The notes: generated by a model from the sequence alone, not told the origin. Positions 21,374 through 31,022 are shown, counted from the first letter of the stretch. The stretch is 49,892 bases of DNA from a bacterium (GCA_030427205.1 JAUHXC010000062.1:1-49892), one strand, 5' to 3'. Numbers and translations are program-made.

Positions 21374-23734
21374 TCAGCCGCCGTCTTGGGCGTCGACCAG
21401 GCCCTCTACCCGGGCCCTGATCGCGGCGCGCCAGTCGGCCGCCACGGCGTCCAGCGCCTCCGGGTCGAACCCGGCCACCACCGCCGCGGCGGCCCGGGCC
21501 ACCGACCGATCGCGGTGCCAGAGCAGCGGTCGCACCGCGGCGACCGCGTCGGGATGCGGCGGCCCCGCCGCGAGCCAGGCCTCCAGCGTATCGGCCAGAT
21601 CGAATGACTTCAGCGTGCGCAGCCGGTCGACCCACGCCGCCGGATCGGTCGTGAACTCGACCCGGGCGCGGCGGATCTGGCGCCGGGCCGCCCGGGTGGT
21701 CGTGAAGAGCGCCTGCGCGTGGCGGGCGAGCTCGGCGTCATCGGCGAGCGCTGCCCGCCCGGCCAGCCCCAGCAGCGCGGGATCGTCGGCCCGATCGCCG
21801 GCGTAGCGGGCGAGCAGGCTCAACGCGGCCCGCCGGGCCGGTCGGTGCCCCACCACCGCCAACGCCTTCAGCATCGTCCACCGGCGGCGGACCGCCGCCG
21901 CGACGGCCGGATCGGCGGGCCCCCCGAGCGCCCGGGCCGCGCGCTGCGCGACGGCGGGATCGGGGTCAGCCAGCCGGTCGATCTGTTTCAGCGCGGCGGC
22001 AGGGTCGACGGTCGGTGGACTCGACGACCGCTCGGCCGCCACCCGCGCCGCTGCCTGCCGCACATCGGCGTCGGGATGCGTCGACAGCGCCTCGAGCGCC
22101 GCCGCCGACGCCGCGTGATGCCAGAACCGGCCCAGCACCACAGGCGCCTTGGCCAGCCGGGCCCGAGCGGCGCTGTGGGCGCCGTCGACCCGCAAGATCC
22201 CCAAGGCGGCCTGCGTGGCGACCCACGGATCTGCATCCTGCACCGCCGCCGCCAGCCAGCCGCGCACGGCGGCACGGTCCGGCTCGAGCCGCAGCGCCAT
22301 CGCCAGGGCCAGGGTCGCTTCGGCCCGGAGGACCGTGCCCCCGTCGGCGGGCAGCGGCCCCGCCTCGGCCAGCCGATCCGGTCGGCACCCCGCCGGCGGG
22401 GGCGCGCCGCCGCTGACCCCGCGGCTGACCGGCAACGCGCCGCTCAGGGCGCAGTCGCGGGGGCGGAACGCTGTCTGCCCGGGCGCGGTCCAGCGGGGAT
22501 AGGGCACCGCCCGTGCGCCCCGCCGCCGGCGGGTGGCGGCCACGGCCTGCCCCGCGGGCCCCAGGTGGTCGAGCACCTCGACCAGCCGGGCCTGATCGAC
22601 AGCCCCCAGGCCCTCGGGCGCCGCTTGCAGGAACGCCACCGCGTCTCGGGCGGCGAAGCCCGCGCAGCGGCTGTTCGCCACCCCCTCGAGCCGCAAGAAG
22701 AGCGCCTTGGGGATCTGCGCCAGCCACGTTCGCCCGGCGGGCCCGGCGTCGAAGAGCAGCGCGACGGCGTCGATGGGCGACAGCGCCGTGTCGACCCTCT
22801 CGAAGTGCGCCGGCGTCAGCGCGACATGTCGGAGGGCCGCCGTCCGCCGGCCGGACGAGAGCGCATCCTGGGCGAGGATGCGCTCGACGAGCCCCTCGAG
22901 CTTCGCTGGCGGTGGCCCGCCGTCAACGCAGCCGGCCGGCGCCCGGGCCAGCAGCCGCACGATGTCCTCCGTCGCCGAAGCCGGTGCCCGCCGCAGCGCC
23001 GCGCGAGCTTCGGCGGCCCCCGGCGCGTCGGCGGCCAGCGCGAAGGTCACCAGGATGGAGGCGGCCAGGCCGCCCGGCGTACCGCCGTCGCGCAGCACCT
23101 CGGCCGCGGCCGGCACCAGCGTCGGATCGAGCCCCTCGCGCGCGATCGTCAGCAGGAGCCGCGGCCCATGGGCCCGATCGAGCGAGGCCACCAGCGCCGC
23201 GTCCGGTGCGGCCCGCAGCCCCCAGGCGGTCAGCGCCTGCAGCCGACCCCGGGCGCTGCTCGACACCGGGTCGCCCGCCGGCGCCGGGGCCGACAGCGCC
23301 GGACGGACCGCGACGAAGAGCCTCGGGTGGGCCAGCAGCCGGTCGCGGTCGATCATCAGCAGCGCATCCAGCCCGGTCAGCCGCCCGTGGGCCGACCGGG
23401 CCAACCGCGTAGCCGCCTCCGCGGAGGTCACCGGCGTCACCGCCTCGAAGCCGTCCAACGGCGCTATCGGCGCCCCGCGGCGCGGATCGACCAACGCGGA
23501 CGGCCGTCGCCCGTCGTCCAGGCGGCGATCGGCGGCGACGCGCCGGGCTTCGGGGCCGTCGGGCCGGGCGCGGATGGCGGCCCGCAGCGCCGCGAGCCGG
23601 GCCTGGGATGCCGCCGGTTCTCTGGGGGGCGCAGCGGTCTGCGCAGCGGTCTGTGCCGCGGCGCCGGATACGACGCCGCAGACGGCCACGACGACGGCCA
23701 GCAGGTGGGCCGGGCGGAGCGGGGAGATATGCAT
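21374..23734 (-). CDS. Exported HEAT-like repeat protein
   Basis: A 786-residue protein with a signal peptide (residues 1-25, ending SGAAAQ) and no lipobox, so probably periplasmic. Almost the whole mature chain is Ala/Leu/Arg-rich amphipathic helices in pairs, with HEAT-like units clearest at about 490-680 (for example DPWVATQAALGILRVDG and HPDADVRQAAARVAAE). No catalytic motif was found. The start was chosen at ATG 23734 because it begins the signal peptide; an ATG 39 bases upstream is in frame, and neither has a strong ribosome site. HEAT repeats generally serve as protein-binding scaffolds; a partner is not evident here. It is divergent from the proline-repeat membrane protein. Confidence 0.78.
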   Translation of the reverse strand: MHISPLRPAHLLAVVVAVCGVVSGAAAQTAAQTAAPPREPAASQARLAALRAAIRARPDGPEARRVAADRRLDDGRRPSALVDPRRGAPIAPLDGFEAVTPVTSAEAATRLARSAHGRLTGLDALLMIDRDRLLAHPRLFVAVRPALSAPAPAGDPVSSSARGRLQALTAWGLRAAPDAALVASLDRAHGPRLLLTIAREGLDPTLVPAAAEVLRDGGTPGGLAASILVTFALAADAPGAAEARAALRRAPASATEDIVRLLARAPAGCVDGGPPPAKLEGLVERILAQDALSSGRRTAALRHVALTPAHFERVDTALSPIDAVALLFDAGPAGRTWLAQIPKALFLRLEGVANSRCAGFAARDAVAFLQAAPEGLGAVDQARLVEVLDHLGPAGQAVAATRRRRGARAVPYPRWTAPGQTAFRPRDCALSGALPVSRGVSGGAPPPAGCRPDRLAEAGPLPADGGTVLRAEATLALAMALRLEPDRAAVRGWLAAAVQDADPWVATQAALGILRVDGAHSAARARLAKAPVVLGRFWHHAASAAALEALSTHPDADVRQAAARVAAERSSSPPTVDPAAALKQIDRLADPDPAVAQRAARALGGPADPAVAAAVRRRWTMLKALAVVGHRPARRAALSLLARYAGDRADDPALLGLAGRAALADDAELARHAQALFTTTRAARRQIRRARVEFTTDPAAWVDRLRTLKSFDLADTLEAWLAAGPPHPDAVAAVRPLLWHRDRSVARAAAAVVAGFDPEALDAVAADWRAAIRARVEGLVDAQDGG

Positions 23735-23917
23735 GCTGCCAGCCTGGAGCAGTCCCGGTGTGGCTTCAAGCATGCCAGGCTGGCGCCGGACGCCCGGCCA
23801 TGGATCGGCGATCGACGCCGCCGTGGCCTTTCTCAGTACCCTCTCGGCCCCACGCCGGCTGTCTGGTCAGGCGTCGGGCACCCGGGTTACAGATACGGGC
23901 CAAGCCTCGGAGGCCCC

Positions 23918-25186
23918 ATGAGCCCGCTCGATCAGACCGCGCCCGACTCGACCCCGCCCGACCCGACCCCGCCCGACCCGACCCCGCCCGACCCGACCCC
24001 GCCCGACCCGACCCCGCCCGACCCGACCCCATCTGAGCATCAGCTGAGCAAGACGTGGGGCGTCGCGATGATCACCGCCGGCCTGGCGCTGGCGGTGGGC
24101 CGCTACGTACTGCTGCCGCTCCAGCTCGACCCGCGCTGGCTCTCGACGGTGATCGCCGGCCTCGGCGGCGCGGCCATCGTGCTCGGCTGGACGACGCTCA
24201 AGAAGGGCCGCGACCCGCTGCAGCTGCCGCTGGGTCTGCTCGGCGGCGCCGGCGCGGCGGCGCTGGTGCTCGGCGGGCTGTGGACGCTGCGGCCGGCCAC
24301 CGTCGACGACGCCACGCTCGTGCCCCATACGCTCGATGCCTTCCAGATTCACATCCCCGACTGGGTGCCGCCCGAGGTCCAGCAGCTCGGCTCGCAGGGC
24401 CGCCTGGCGGTCAGGGGCGGCGAGCACGGGCCGGTCCTCGAGCTGCAGTGGATGGCCGGCGAGATGGCCTCGGTCGACGAGATGGCCGGCGGTTTGGCCC
24501 TCGCGGTGGGCGAGCTGGGCCCGGTCGAGCGGCGCGCGGCGCCCCCGTCCGAGGGCCCGCTGGGTATCGTGCCCATCGAGACCGTCGCGCTGCCGAGCCG
24601 CGATACGAGCACCGCCGTGGCCGCGCTGGGCTGCCCGTCGGGGGTGAACATCATCATGTCGGCGACCGCGCGCGCCGAGCCGGAGAAGACCGCCGCCCTG
24701 CTCGATCGCGTCGTGCGGTCGATCGTCTGCGCGGCCGAGGTCGAGGCGGGCTTCGTGCGCGCCCGCTGGACCCCGCCCGAGGGCTTCGTCGAGCAGCCCG
24801 ACTCGGGCGATACGCTGACCTATGGCCGTGAGCAGCCCGATGGCACCTGGGAGGCGCTGGGGCTGCCGCCGGTGACCCCCGACCCCGGCCTCGTCGAGAA
24901 GATGAGGCAGAACCCCCAGCTCGCCGGCGCGATGGTGGCCTCGCTCTTCCCCGGCGCGCGGCCCGTCGAGGCCCCGGCGGCCCGCGCGGCCCACGGCGAG
25001 ACCCGCGACTTCTACGCGTTCGAGGTGCCCGACGACGAGACCGGCGTGACGATCCGCATGATGATCACCGCCTGGCCGTGCCCCGCGATCGGCGCGACGG
25101 CGCTGGCGATCTTCATGTCCGACCTCGGCACGCCGCTGACCCGCGGGCGCGAACTGCTGCTCGAGCCCACGTGCCCGGCACCCTGA
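23918..25186 (+). CDS. Membrane protein with N-terminal PTPPD repeats
   Basis: A 422-residue protein of unknown function. GGAGG precedes the ATG by four bases. Residues 8-37 are six near-identical PDPTP pentads, a cytoplasmic proline-rich tail. Three hydrophobic segments follow (about 47-67, 73-92 and 100-122), and the remaining 300 residues form a soluble, probably extracytoplasmic domain. That domain contains two regions with a repeated theme (IVPIETVALPSRDTSTAVAALGCPSG and, near the C-terminus, MITAWPCPAIGATALAIFM) separated by a linker, which may indicate duplicated halves. It may be co-transcribed with the SpoIIM-like gene about 95 bases downstream. Confidence 0.8.
   Translation: MSPLDQTAPDSTPPDPTPPDPTPPDPTPPDPTPPDPTPSEHQLSKTWGVAMITAGLALAVGRYVLLPLQLDPRWLSTVIAGLGGAAIVLGWTTLKKGRDPLQLPLGLLGGAGAAALVLGGLWTLRPATVDDATLVPHTLDAFQIHIPDWVPPEVQQLGSQGRLAVRGGEHGPVLELQWMAGEMASVDEMAGGLALAVGELGPVERRAAPPSEGPLGIVPIETVALPSRDTSTAVAALGCPSGVNIIMSATARAEPEKTAALLDRVVRSIVCAAEVEAGFVRARWTPPEGFVEQPDSGDTLTYGREQPDGTWEALGLPPVTPDPGLVEKMRQNPQLAGAMVASLFPGARPVEAPAARAAHGETRDFYAFEVPDDETGVTIRMMITAWPCPAIGATALAIFMSDLGTPLTRGRELLLEPTCPAP
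23941..24030 (+). repeat. 15-bp in-frame tandem repeat
   Basis: Six 15-bp units; the first (23941-23955) has one mismatch and the other five (23956-24030) are perfect. Each encodes one Pro-Asp-Pro-Thr-Pro type pentad of the membrane protein. The near identity at DNA level suggests recent expansion by slippage. Confidence 0.92.
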
Positions 25187-25280
25187 TCAGCACCCTGAAC
25201 AGCCTGCGAACCCACCGGGCGACTTGCCTCGGCCCGGACCCCGACCCATGCTGACCGTCCTCTGAAAGCGGAGCGAGGCC

Positions 25281-26129
25281 ATGCGGGAGCGGGGCGACGG
25301 TTCGGCGATTCTGCGGGCGGCCACCGGCAGCGACGACGACGCGGCCGGCTGGCGGCTGCTGCTCGAAGCGCTCGTATTCACCGGCGTCGGCGCAGTCCTC
25401 TTGACGACCGCCGGCTTGCCCGAAGCGGGGATCTTCTCGGTCTTCCTCGGCGCCGCGGCGCTCTCCGGGCGGGTCGGGCGCCTGCTCGACGCCAACCGGG
25501 AGGCCATCTGGGTCGCGCGCGAGTCACCGTGGCGCGCGAACCGACGCACGGCGGGGTCGCTCGTCCTGCTCTTCGTCGGCATGGGCCTCGCGTTCGCCGC
25601 GCTCGCCGCCTGGACCGGCCCCAGCGGGCTGCGGGGCACGTTCGGCTCGGCGCTGACCGGCTCGGCGGCCTCGGGAGACATCTTCTCCCGCCGCTTCGAC
25701 GCGGGCATCGGGGCGCTGCTGGCCCACAACCTCGGCGCGCTCGGGGTCATGGTCGTGCTCGGCTTCGTCTACCGCAGCTTCGGCCTGCTGCTGGCCATCG
25801 GCTGGAACGCGGCGCTGTGGTCGGTGACGCTCACCGCCTTGATCGCCCGCGGCGTCGAGCGCTCGTCGCTGGCCGATCCGCTCTTCGTGCTCGGCGCGGT
25901 CGCTGCGGTCGCCCCGCACCTGTTGCTCGAACTGACCGGCTACGTGCTGGGCGCGCTCGGGGCCGCCTTCGCCAGCCGCGGCGTGACGCGCTATCGCAGG
26001 GGTGATCGGCGGCTGGGGCAGGTCGCCCGGGCGGCGGTCATCCTGATCGTCGTCGGTGTCGTGGTCCTGGCGTTGGCGGCGCTCACCGAAGACCGCTTCG
26101 CCCCCTGGCTGCTGGCGCGCCTGCGCTGA
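25281..26129 (+). CDS. SpoIIM-family (stage II sporulation protein M-like) membrane protein
   Basis: A 282-residue polytopic membrane protein preceded by GAGCGAGG. After a short charged N-terminus there are about six hydrophobic segments. The segment FDAGIGALLAHNLGALGVMVVLGFVY and the later VAPHLLLELTGYVLGALGAAF region match the SpoIIM family, where the HN and PHxxxE positions are conserved. In Bacillus SpoIIM acts in an engulfment complex, but homologues are widespread in non-spore-formers with unknown roles. The usual neighbours in other genomes (RDD, MoxR, DUF58 genes) are absent here. The pairing with the membrane protein upstream may be an operon. Confidence 0.8.
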   Translation: MRERGDGSAILRAATGSDDDAAGWRLLLEALVFTGVGAVLLTTAGLPEAGIFSVFLGAAALSGRVGRLLDANREAIWVARESPWRANRRTAGSLVLLFVGMGLAFAALAAWTGPSGLRGTFGSALTGSAASGDIFSRRFDAGIGALLAHNLGALGVMVVLGFVYRSFGLLLAIGWNAALWSVTLTALIARGVERSSLADPLFVLGAVAAVAPHLLLELTGYVLGALGAAFASRGVTRYRRGDRRLGQVARAAVILIVVGVVVLALAALTEDRFAPWLLARLR

Positions 26130-26189
26130 CCTCGACGCGGCCGCTTGTTCGGTGGGCCGTAGCAGGGGCCTGCCCGGACTTCGAGAGCC

Positions 26190-28082
26190 TCAATCGCAGG
26201 TGCAGGACGCGGGGGCGGCGGTGAGCTGCTCGACGACCGACGCGGGCAGGCAGGCCGAGCCGTCGAAGGGCAGGCGCCCCTGCACGATCGGGGCGCAGTC
26301 GCGGCAGCAGACGTAGGGCGCCTCACACCCACCGCCCTCACAGCCCTCGCGGGTGCAGAAGCCCGCGCCGCTGTCGCCCAGGCACAGGTCCACGCCGCCG
26401 CCGGGGCAGTCGTCGTCGGACTGACAGAGCGTACCGGTGCCATCGGCCGTCGCCGGCGGGGGCTGCATGCCGCCGCCGCCCGGCGAGCCGGGGATCTGCG
26501 AGAGCGCGGGGTAGGTGACCATCGAGTAGTCATGGGCCAGTGCGGCCTGGCGGTGGTGGTCGCCCTCGCGCCGGGTCTCGTCGTCTTGCAGCGCCCGGAA
26601 GCCCGCCAGGCTGGGCATGCGCACCAGGAGCACCTCGTCCCAGCTGCGGTCGTCGCCGATGAACACCCCCTGCACGACCAGGCGGCCGGTCAGGTAGATG
26701 CCGAGCGCCGCCGACGCCCCGGCGCCGCCGGCCTGATACGCCTCCCAGGCCTCCCGGCCCGTGCGCGGCGGCTCGTCGCTGCCCTCGGCGTATTGCGCCT
26801 GCTCGTGGAAGTCCATCACATGGATCAGGTCGAACGCCGGATCCTCCGCGGTGGGCGGATGCGGGCTCTGCGACTGCTCGGGATCGGCCGGCGCGGGCAC
26901 CGGCATCCGCTCGGTGACCATCACGATGGTCTGCGCGACCCCCGCCGTCTTGTGGATCGCGCGCGCCTGGAACTCGGGGTGGCCCAGCATCGCGAAGAAG
27001 GCGAGCGGGCAGGGGTACTCGACGATCGCCACCGACTCCCAGGTGGGCTCGTCGCCGTCGATCTGGTCGTCGACCTCGGTGTTGAACACCACCCGCGCGC
27101 CGATGGCCTGCAGGAACTCGACGGGCGCGTACAGCGCGTTGGCCTCGCGGCCGGTGAGGTCGGTCTGCCGCCCGTCGGGGTACTGCGCGCGCTCGCGATA
27201 GCGGATCAGGTTGACCATGTAGAAGGGGCCGTCGGTCGGCGCGGCGACCATGCGCTGCACCTGCTCGGGGTTGACGCCGCCGCCCGCGACGAGGCCACCG
27301 ACCGTGTCGGCGAGCGCCTCGATCGCGGCGGGGTCGTCGCAGAGATCGCCGGTGAGCGGCAGGGGCGGCGCCGGCTGACCCACGTCGAGCGGCACCGGCC
27401 CCTGGAATGAGTCCTCGTTGTCGGCGCGGATCACGAGCGTGCGCTCGGGCAGCTGCAGCGTCAGCGGCGCGTCGGTCGCGTACTCCGCCTCGCGCCACGT
27501 CTCGGGCATGGTCGGGGTGTCGCTGGCCCGGCCCGCGTCGCGGCTGATGCGCACGTAGACGTCGCCGGTGGGCGAGACGATGACCGGCAGCCGGCGCCCG
27601 GCGTCGAAGCCGACCTCATGATACTTGTGCACCCGCGCGCCGGTCAGCAGCCCGTCGGGGTCGAGCGAGATGCCGGTCTCGACGACCGTCGCGACGTGGG
27701 TCCACGCATGCCCGAAGTGCTCGGCGACGGTGAACTCGCCATCGCGCGCGGCGTCGGGCGAGCGGGCGAAGGCGCCTCGGTCGGGCTCGCCCTCCCGCGG
27801 CTGATTCTTGAACCATCCCTGCGGCAGCTCGATGGCGTCGAACTCGGCCTGGGTCATCTCGTTGTTGAGCCAGGTGACGATCCGGTCGGGCGCGACGGCC
27901 TGCAGGATCTCATAGCCCACCCGCGGCTCGCGCTCTTCGTCCTCGTCGACGTCGGGTGCGCCGGCGTCGTCCGCCGTCGCGGCATCCGGCGCGGCGGCAT
28001 CGGCGCCGTCCGCTTCACCTTCGCAGGCGAGCAATGCGCCGCTCGTCAGCAGCGCCACCAGCGATATCATCAGGCCTCTCAT
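26190..28082 (-). CDS. Lipoprotein with two DUF1330/EthD-like domains and Cys-rich tail
   Basis: A 630-residue lipoprotein. The start at 28082 has AGGAGAG upstream and gives a signal peptide ending GALLAC (Cys20), followed by an Ala/Asp linker. An N-terminal domain of unknown type (about 50-250) precedes two related modules. The first (about 284-400) has YMVNLIRYRERAQYPDGR, a central hydrophobic strand and an ARVVFNTEVD stretch. The second (about 415-540) has IHVMDFHEQAQYAEGS and ends HDYSMVTYPAL. Both resemble dimeric alpha/beta-barrel proteins of the DUF1330/EthD kind, which normally form such barrels as homodimers; here one chain could form it. The tail (about 555-630) has many Cys. Enzymatic role is unknown. 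It is convergent with the SpoIIM-like gene. Confidence 0.75.
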   Translation of the reverse strand: MRGLMISLVALLTSGALLACEGEADGADAAAPDAATADDAGAPDVDEDEEREPRVGYEILQAVAPDRIVTWLNNEMTQAEFDAIELPQGWFKNQPREGEPDRGAFARSPDAARDGEFTVAEHFGHAWTHVATVVETGISLDPDGLLTGARVHKYHEVGFDAGRRLPVIVSPTGDVYVRISRDAGRASDTPTMPETWREAEYATDAPLTLQLPERTLVIRADNEDSFQGPVPLDVGQPAPPLPLTGDLCDDPAAIEALADTVGGLVAGGGVNPEQVQRMVAAPTDGPFYMVNLIRYRERAQYPDGRQTDLTGREANALYAPVEFLQAIGARVVFNTEVDDQIDGDEPTWESVAIVEYPCPLAFFAMLGHPEFQARAIHKTAGVAQTIVMVTERMPVPAPADPEQSQSPHPPTAEDPAFDLIHVMDFHEQAQYAEGSDEPPRTGREAWEAYQAGGAGASAALGIYLTGRLVVQGVFIGDDRSWDEVLLVRMPSLAGFRALQDDETRREGDHHRQAALAHDYSMVTYPALSQIPGSPGGGGMQPPPATADGTGTLCQSDDDCPGGGVDLCLGDSGAGFCTREGCEGGGCEAPYVCCRDCAPIVQGRLPFDGSACLPASVVEQLTAAPASCTCD

Positions 28083-28522
28083 GTCGCTCTCCTGTGCGGT
28101 CGAACGGGTCACGGGACACCATGCCATCCGGATGTTGAGCGAATGTGGACGTGCAGGAGGTGCGGCCGGGCAGGAGGTGCCGGGCACCTTGGCAGGCCCG
28201 CTTCAGGCGCGTGGTCTGGCCTTGCACCATGCAGTCGCTGGTGGCAGTCGCTGGTGGAGCGCCGGGCCATGGCCGCAGCCTCCGCACGGAATACGCGGCG
28301 CGGCGCGAGGTGGTGGAGGCTTACCGCTCCACCCGTGAATCAGAGGCACACCCACATCTGATCGCCCGCGTGCCTCGACGCTCGGCGCCCGGGCTCCGCA
28401 GACCGCTCGGGTCACCCCATCCGCGGCGTCGGGCGGCCGGACCGACCCCCTGCGCTCCGACCCTTGCGTCGCGATGGCATACCCATTGCGTTTGCCATTG
28501 GCACCGCCAGATGGAGGAAACC
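28083..28522. other. Divergent intergenic region with short repeats
   Basis: This 440-base stretch separates divergent lipoprotein genes and must hold both promoters, though no convincing pair of promoter boxes was read. It contains a perfect 13-bp palindrome (28176-28188, GGTGCC-G-GGCACC) preceded by a related sequence, and a perfect 13-bp tandem duplication (28231-28243 and 28244-28256). A frame open through part of it lacks a ribosome site and is not supported as coding. Confidence 0.55.
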
Positions 28523-30937
28523 ATGCAGAGTGTGCCCCGCCGAGGGCGCGCCCGTCGACGGTCGACGTGCGCCCGATTCGAGTCTCCCGGTCGCCATGGC
28601 GGTCGATGCCCTGACCGTGCGCGCCCGTCGAGGCGGCGCGCCCGCCCGTGGCCGGTCGCGTCGCTGCTCATCGCCATATTCGCGCTCGGCGCCTGTGAGA
28701 GCGGGTCGGGCGGCGACGATACGCCCGATCGAGACCCGATCGACGCCGGCCCCGACGGCAGCCGCGAGCCGACCCCCGACGCCGCCGCGGACGCGGCGTC
28801 CGATGCCGCGCCCGACGCTGTGCCCGACGCCGCTCCGATCGTATTCCCCGAGGCGTGCCAGGGCGATCGGTGCGACTGCGCTGAAGCCGCGGTGGCCCTG
28901 CGCGAGAACCTCTGCTACGCCCAGGCGGCGGCCGCCGAACCGGGCGGGGACGTTGTGGTCGTCGGCTATATCCACCCCGACGACGGGGCGCCGGCGTGGG
29001 TCGCGCGGTTCGCGCCCGGCGGCGGGGTGCGTTGGTCCCACGGCCTGCAAGAAGGCCGCGGCGCATCGTCCGTCACGGCGACGCCCGGCAGCAGGTGGGT
29101 CGTCGGTGGCAGGACATCGGGGCAGGGCGATGCCCTCCAGTGCAGCGTGCCCTGGCTCGCCGGGCTCGATCCCCATGGCCGTATCGTCTGGCAACGCACC
29201 ATCCCGGCGTGCGGTCGGGTCAAAGCGCTCGCGACCCTCGGCGGCGGTGACGTCGTCGCGGCCGTGACCGCCGACGGCATCCGGCTGGTCGCCACGAACG
29301 CGTCCGACGGGTCGGCGCTCTGGTCGAGCCTCGTGCCCGAGAGCCGCGCGGGCGACCAGCCGTCGGGTCTGTTCGTCGACGACGACGACGTCGTTCACCT
29401 CTCGGCGGTGCTGTCGCCCCAGTCGGCGACCCCGCGGGGGCTCTTCGCGCGCTACGCGCCCGATGGCGACCCGCTCGCGCTCGAGCGGACCGAGCTGAGC
29501 GACGACGGCCGCGTCACCGCCGGCCCGCTGGGCGGCACCGACGCCGAGCTGCGGATCACATATGCCCTCGTCGGGCCCCACGAGCAGTCGCGCATCGAGC
29601 GGGTCGACGCCGACGGGCACGTCGCCTGGAGCATCCCGACGCCGCCCTTCGAACTGGCGTCGACGGTCGTGCCCCTGGCCGACGGGGCAATGTTCACCAC
29701 CAAGGACCTGACGCGCGTCATGGGTATATCGAGCGACGGCGTGCTGCGGTTCGTGCAGAGCCTGACCGAGTATCCCGTGTCGCTGAGCGCGTCGCTGGCG
29801 GCGCGCCCCGACGGGCGAGCGGTCTTGGCGCTCAACCACTTCGGCCAACCGCGCGGCACGCTGTTGACGACCGTCGACGCCGACGGCGACGGGCCGCTGC
29901 TCGAACCCAACTGTGGTTGGCCGCAGGTGGTCGGCCCGGCGAGCGTCCTGGTGAACCTGCACGCCCGCGACGGCATGATCCACCTTCACCGTCGGCGCCG
30001 GGCCGAGGGATACGAGGTGCCCTACGCGACCGTGCTCGGCGCCGACGGACACCGCCGCGATACGCGCCCGCTCGACGCGCCCGTCTTCGAAGGCGCGCTG
30101 ATCGCGAGCAGCGCGCCGATCGCGGGCGGATGGCTCTTCGCAGGCCTCCGCGACGAGCGGGCCTGGGCGGCCCGCGTAGACTTCGACGGCACCGTGCGCT
30201 GGACGCTGCCCGAGGCGCAATCCGCCGAACTCTTTGCGATCGGGCTCATCGCGCCGACGGCCGACGGCGGCTGGTCGCTGGCCGCCGACCGTCGGCCCGT
30301 GCCGGGCTCGACCCACGGGCCGATCGCCCGGCTGCTGCGCTTCGACGCCGACGGCGCCCTGTTGTGGGCTCGCGAGTACGGCGATCCCGAGCGGGAGCAC
30401 ACCCGGCGGTCGCTCGCGGCGCTGCCCGATGGCGGCTTCGCGCTCGGCGGCGACTTCGGGGTGGCCGGCGGCGGCGCCCGACGCCGCCCCTATGTGCTGC
30501 GGGTCGACGCCGACGGCGAGCAGCGCTGGCTCTACGAGTCACCGCCGCTCGACGACTTCGCCCGCGTGGTCGCGGCGCTGCCGCTCGTCGACGGCGGGGT
30601 CGTGGTCTTCGAGACGGGCCGCGTCGTGCGGATGCGAGACGGTGAGATCGACGGGGTCCTCGTCGAGAGGGCGCAGACCTACCGGCAAGTCGTCGCCGAC
30701 GGCGACGGGTTCGTCGCGCTGGTCCAAGATGCGGAAGGCGCGTTCGTCGTGCGCTTCGACGCGGCTCTCGGCGAGGTCGAGCGGTGGCCGGTGCCCGACA
30801 TCTTCCTCGGTGACATCCTGACGGGGCTGGCGGTGATCCCCGAGGGCTATGTCGTGCTCTACGAAGATGACTCTGCCGACGATGTCATGCTGGTCATCGG
30901 CCGCGACGGCGCGCCTCTCTGTGCGACGTTGCGCTGA
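28523..30937 (+). CDS. Beta-propeller-like lipoprotein
   Basis: An 804-residue protein. GGAGG six bases upstream supports ATG 28523, giving a long Arg-rich N-region before the hydrophobic stretch and the ALGAC lipobox (about Cys58). An Asp/Ala/Pro linker follows, then a short Cys-rich segment (ACQGDRCDCAEAA). The rest is repeated beta-strand units with motifs such as RFAPGGGVRWSHGL, LDPHGRIVWQRT, VDADGHVAWSIP, VDFDGTVRWTLP and FDADGALLWAREYG, roughly every 45-70 residues, as in PQQ-like or kelch-like propellers. No catalytic residues were seen. The role is unknown; binding at the cell surface is an inference. Confidence 0.82.
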   Translation: MQSVPRRGRARRRSTCARFESPGRHGGRCPDRARPSRRRARPWPVASLLIAIFALGACESGSGGDDTPDRDPIDAGPDGSREPTPDAAADAASDAAPDAVPDAAPIVFPEACQGDRCDCAEAAVALRENLCYAQAAAAEPGGDVVVVGYIHPDDGAPAWVARFAPGGGVRWSHGLQEGRGASSVTATPGSRWVVGGRTSGQGDALQCSVPWLAGLDPHGRIVWQRTIPACGRVKALATLGGGDVVAAVTADGIRLVATNASDGSALWSSLVPESRAGDQPSGLFVDDDDVVHLSAVLSPQSATPRGLFARYAPDGDPLALERTELSDDGRVTAGPLGGTDAELRITYALVGPHEQSRIERVDADGHVAWSIPTPPFELASTVVPLADGAMFTTKDLTRVMGISSDGVLRFVQSLTEYPVSLSASLAARPDGRAVLALNHFGQPRGTLLTTVDADGDGPLLEPNCGWPQVVGPASVLVNLHARDGMIHLHRRRRAEGYEVPYATVLGADGHRRDTRPLDAPVFEGALIASSAPIAGGWLFAGLRDERAWAARVDFDGTVRWTLPEAQSAELFAIGLIAPTADGGWSLAADRRPVPGSTHGPIARLLRFDADGALLWAREYGDPEREHTRRSLAALPDGGFALGGDFGVAGGGARRRPYVLRVDADGEQRWLYESPPLDDFARVVAALPLVDGGVVVFETGRVVRMRDGEIDGVLVERAQTYRQVVADGDGFVALVQDAEGAFVVRFDAALGEVERWPVPDIFLGDILTGLAVIPEGYVVLYEDDSADDVMLVIGRDGAPLCATLR

Positions 30938-30991
30938 CCCGACGACGTGCCTGCAGGCAGGTGTGTCACCCGAATCCTGGCAGCCGGCGCC

Positions 30992-31022
30992 GCCCGGTCG
31001 CGTCCACCGGCGATCCATGGGG
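30992..31022 (+). repeat. Repeat X, left copy
   Basis: This 31-bp sequence is identical to 32902-32932 on the same strand. Weaker similarity continues for about 100 bases on the 3' side of both copies, through a shared GACGGCGATC. Together the copies bracket the transposase gene and the Y repeats. Confidence 0.85.

Noticed and set aside
28145..28522. Upstream extension of the propeller lipoprotein or a transposase fragment
   Set aside because: The frame is open but there is no ribosome site, and the stretch with VVEAYRSTRES is too short to support an IS-accessory relic. The lipoprotein signal starts at 28523.
30948..30959. Palindrome TGCCTGCAGGCA as a terminator
   Set aside because: Short, with no loop and no T tract; noted only as part of the non-coding region.
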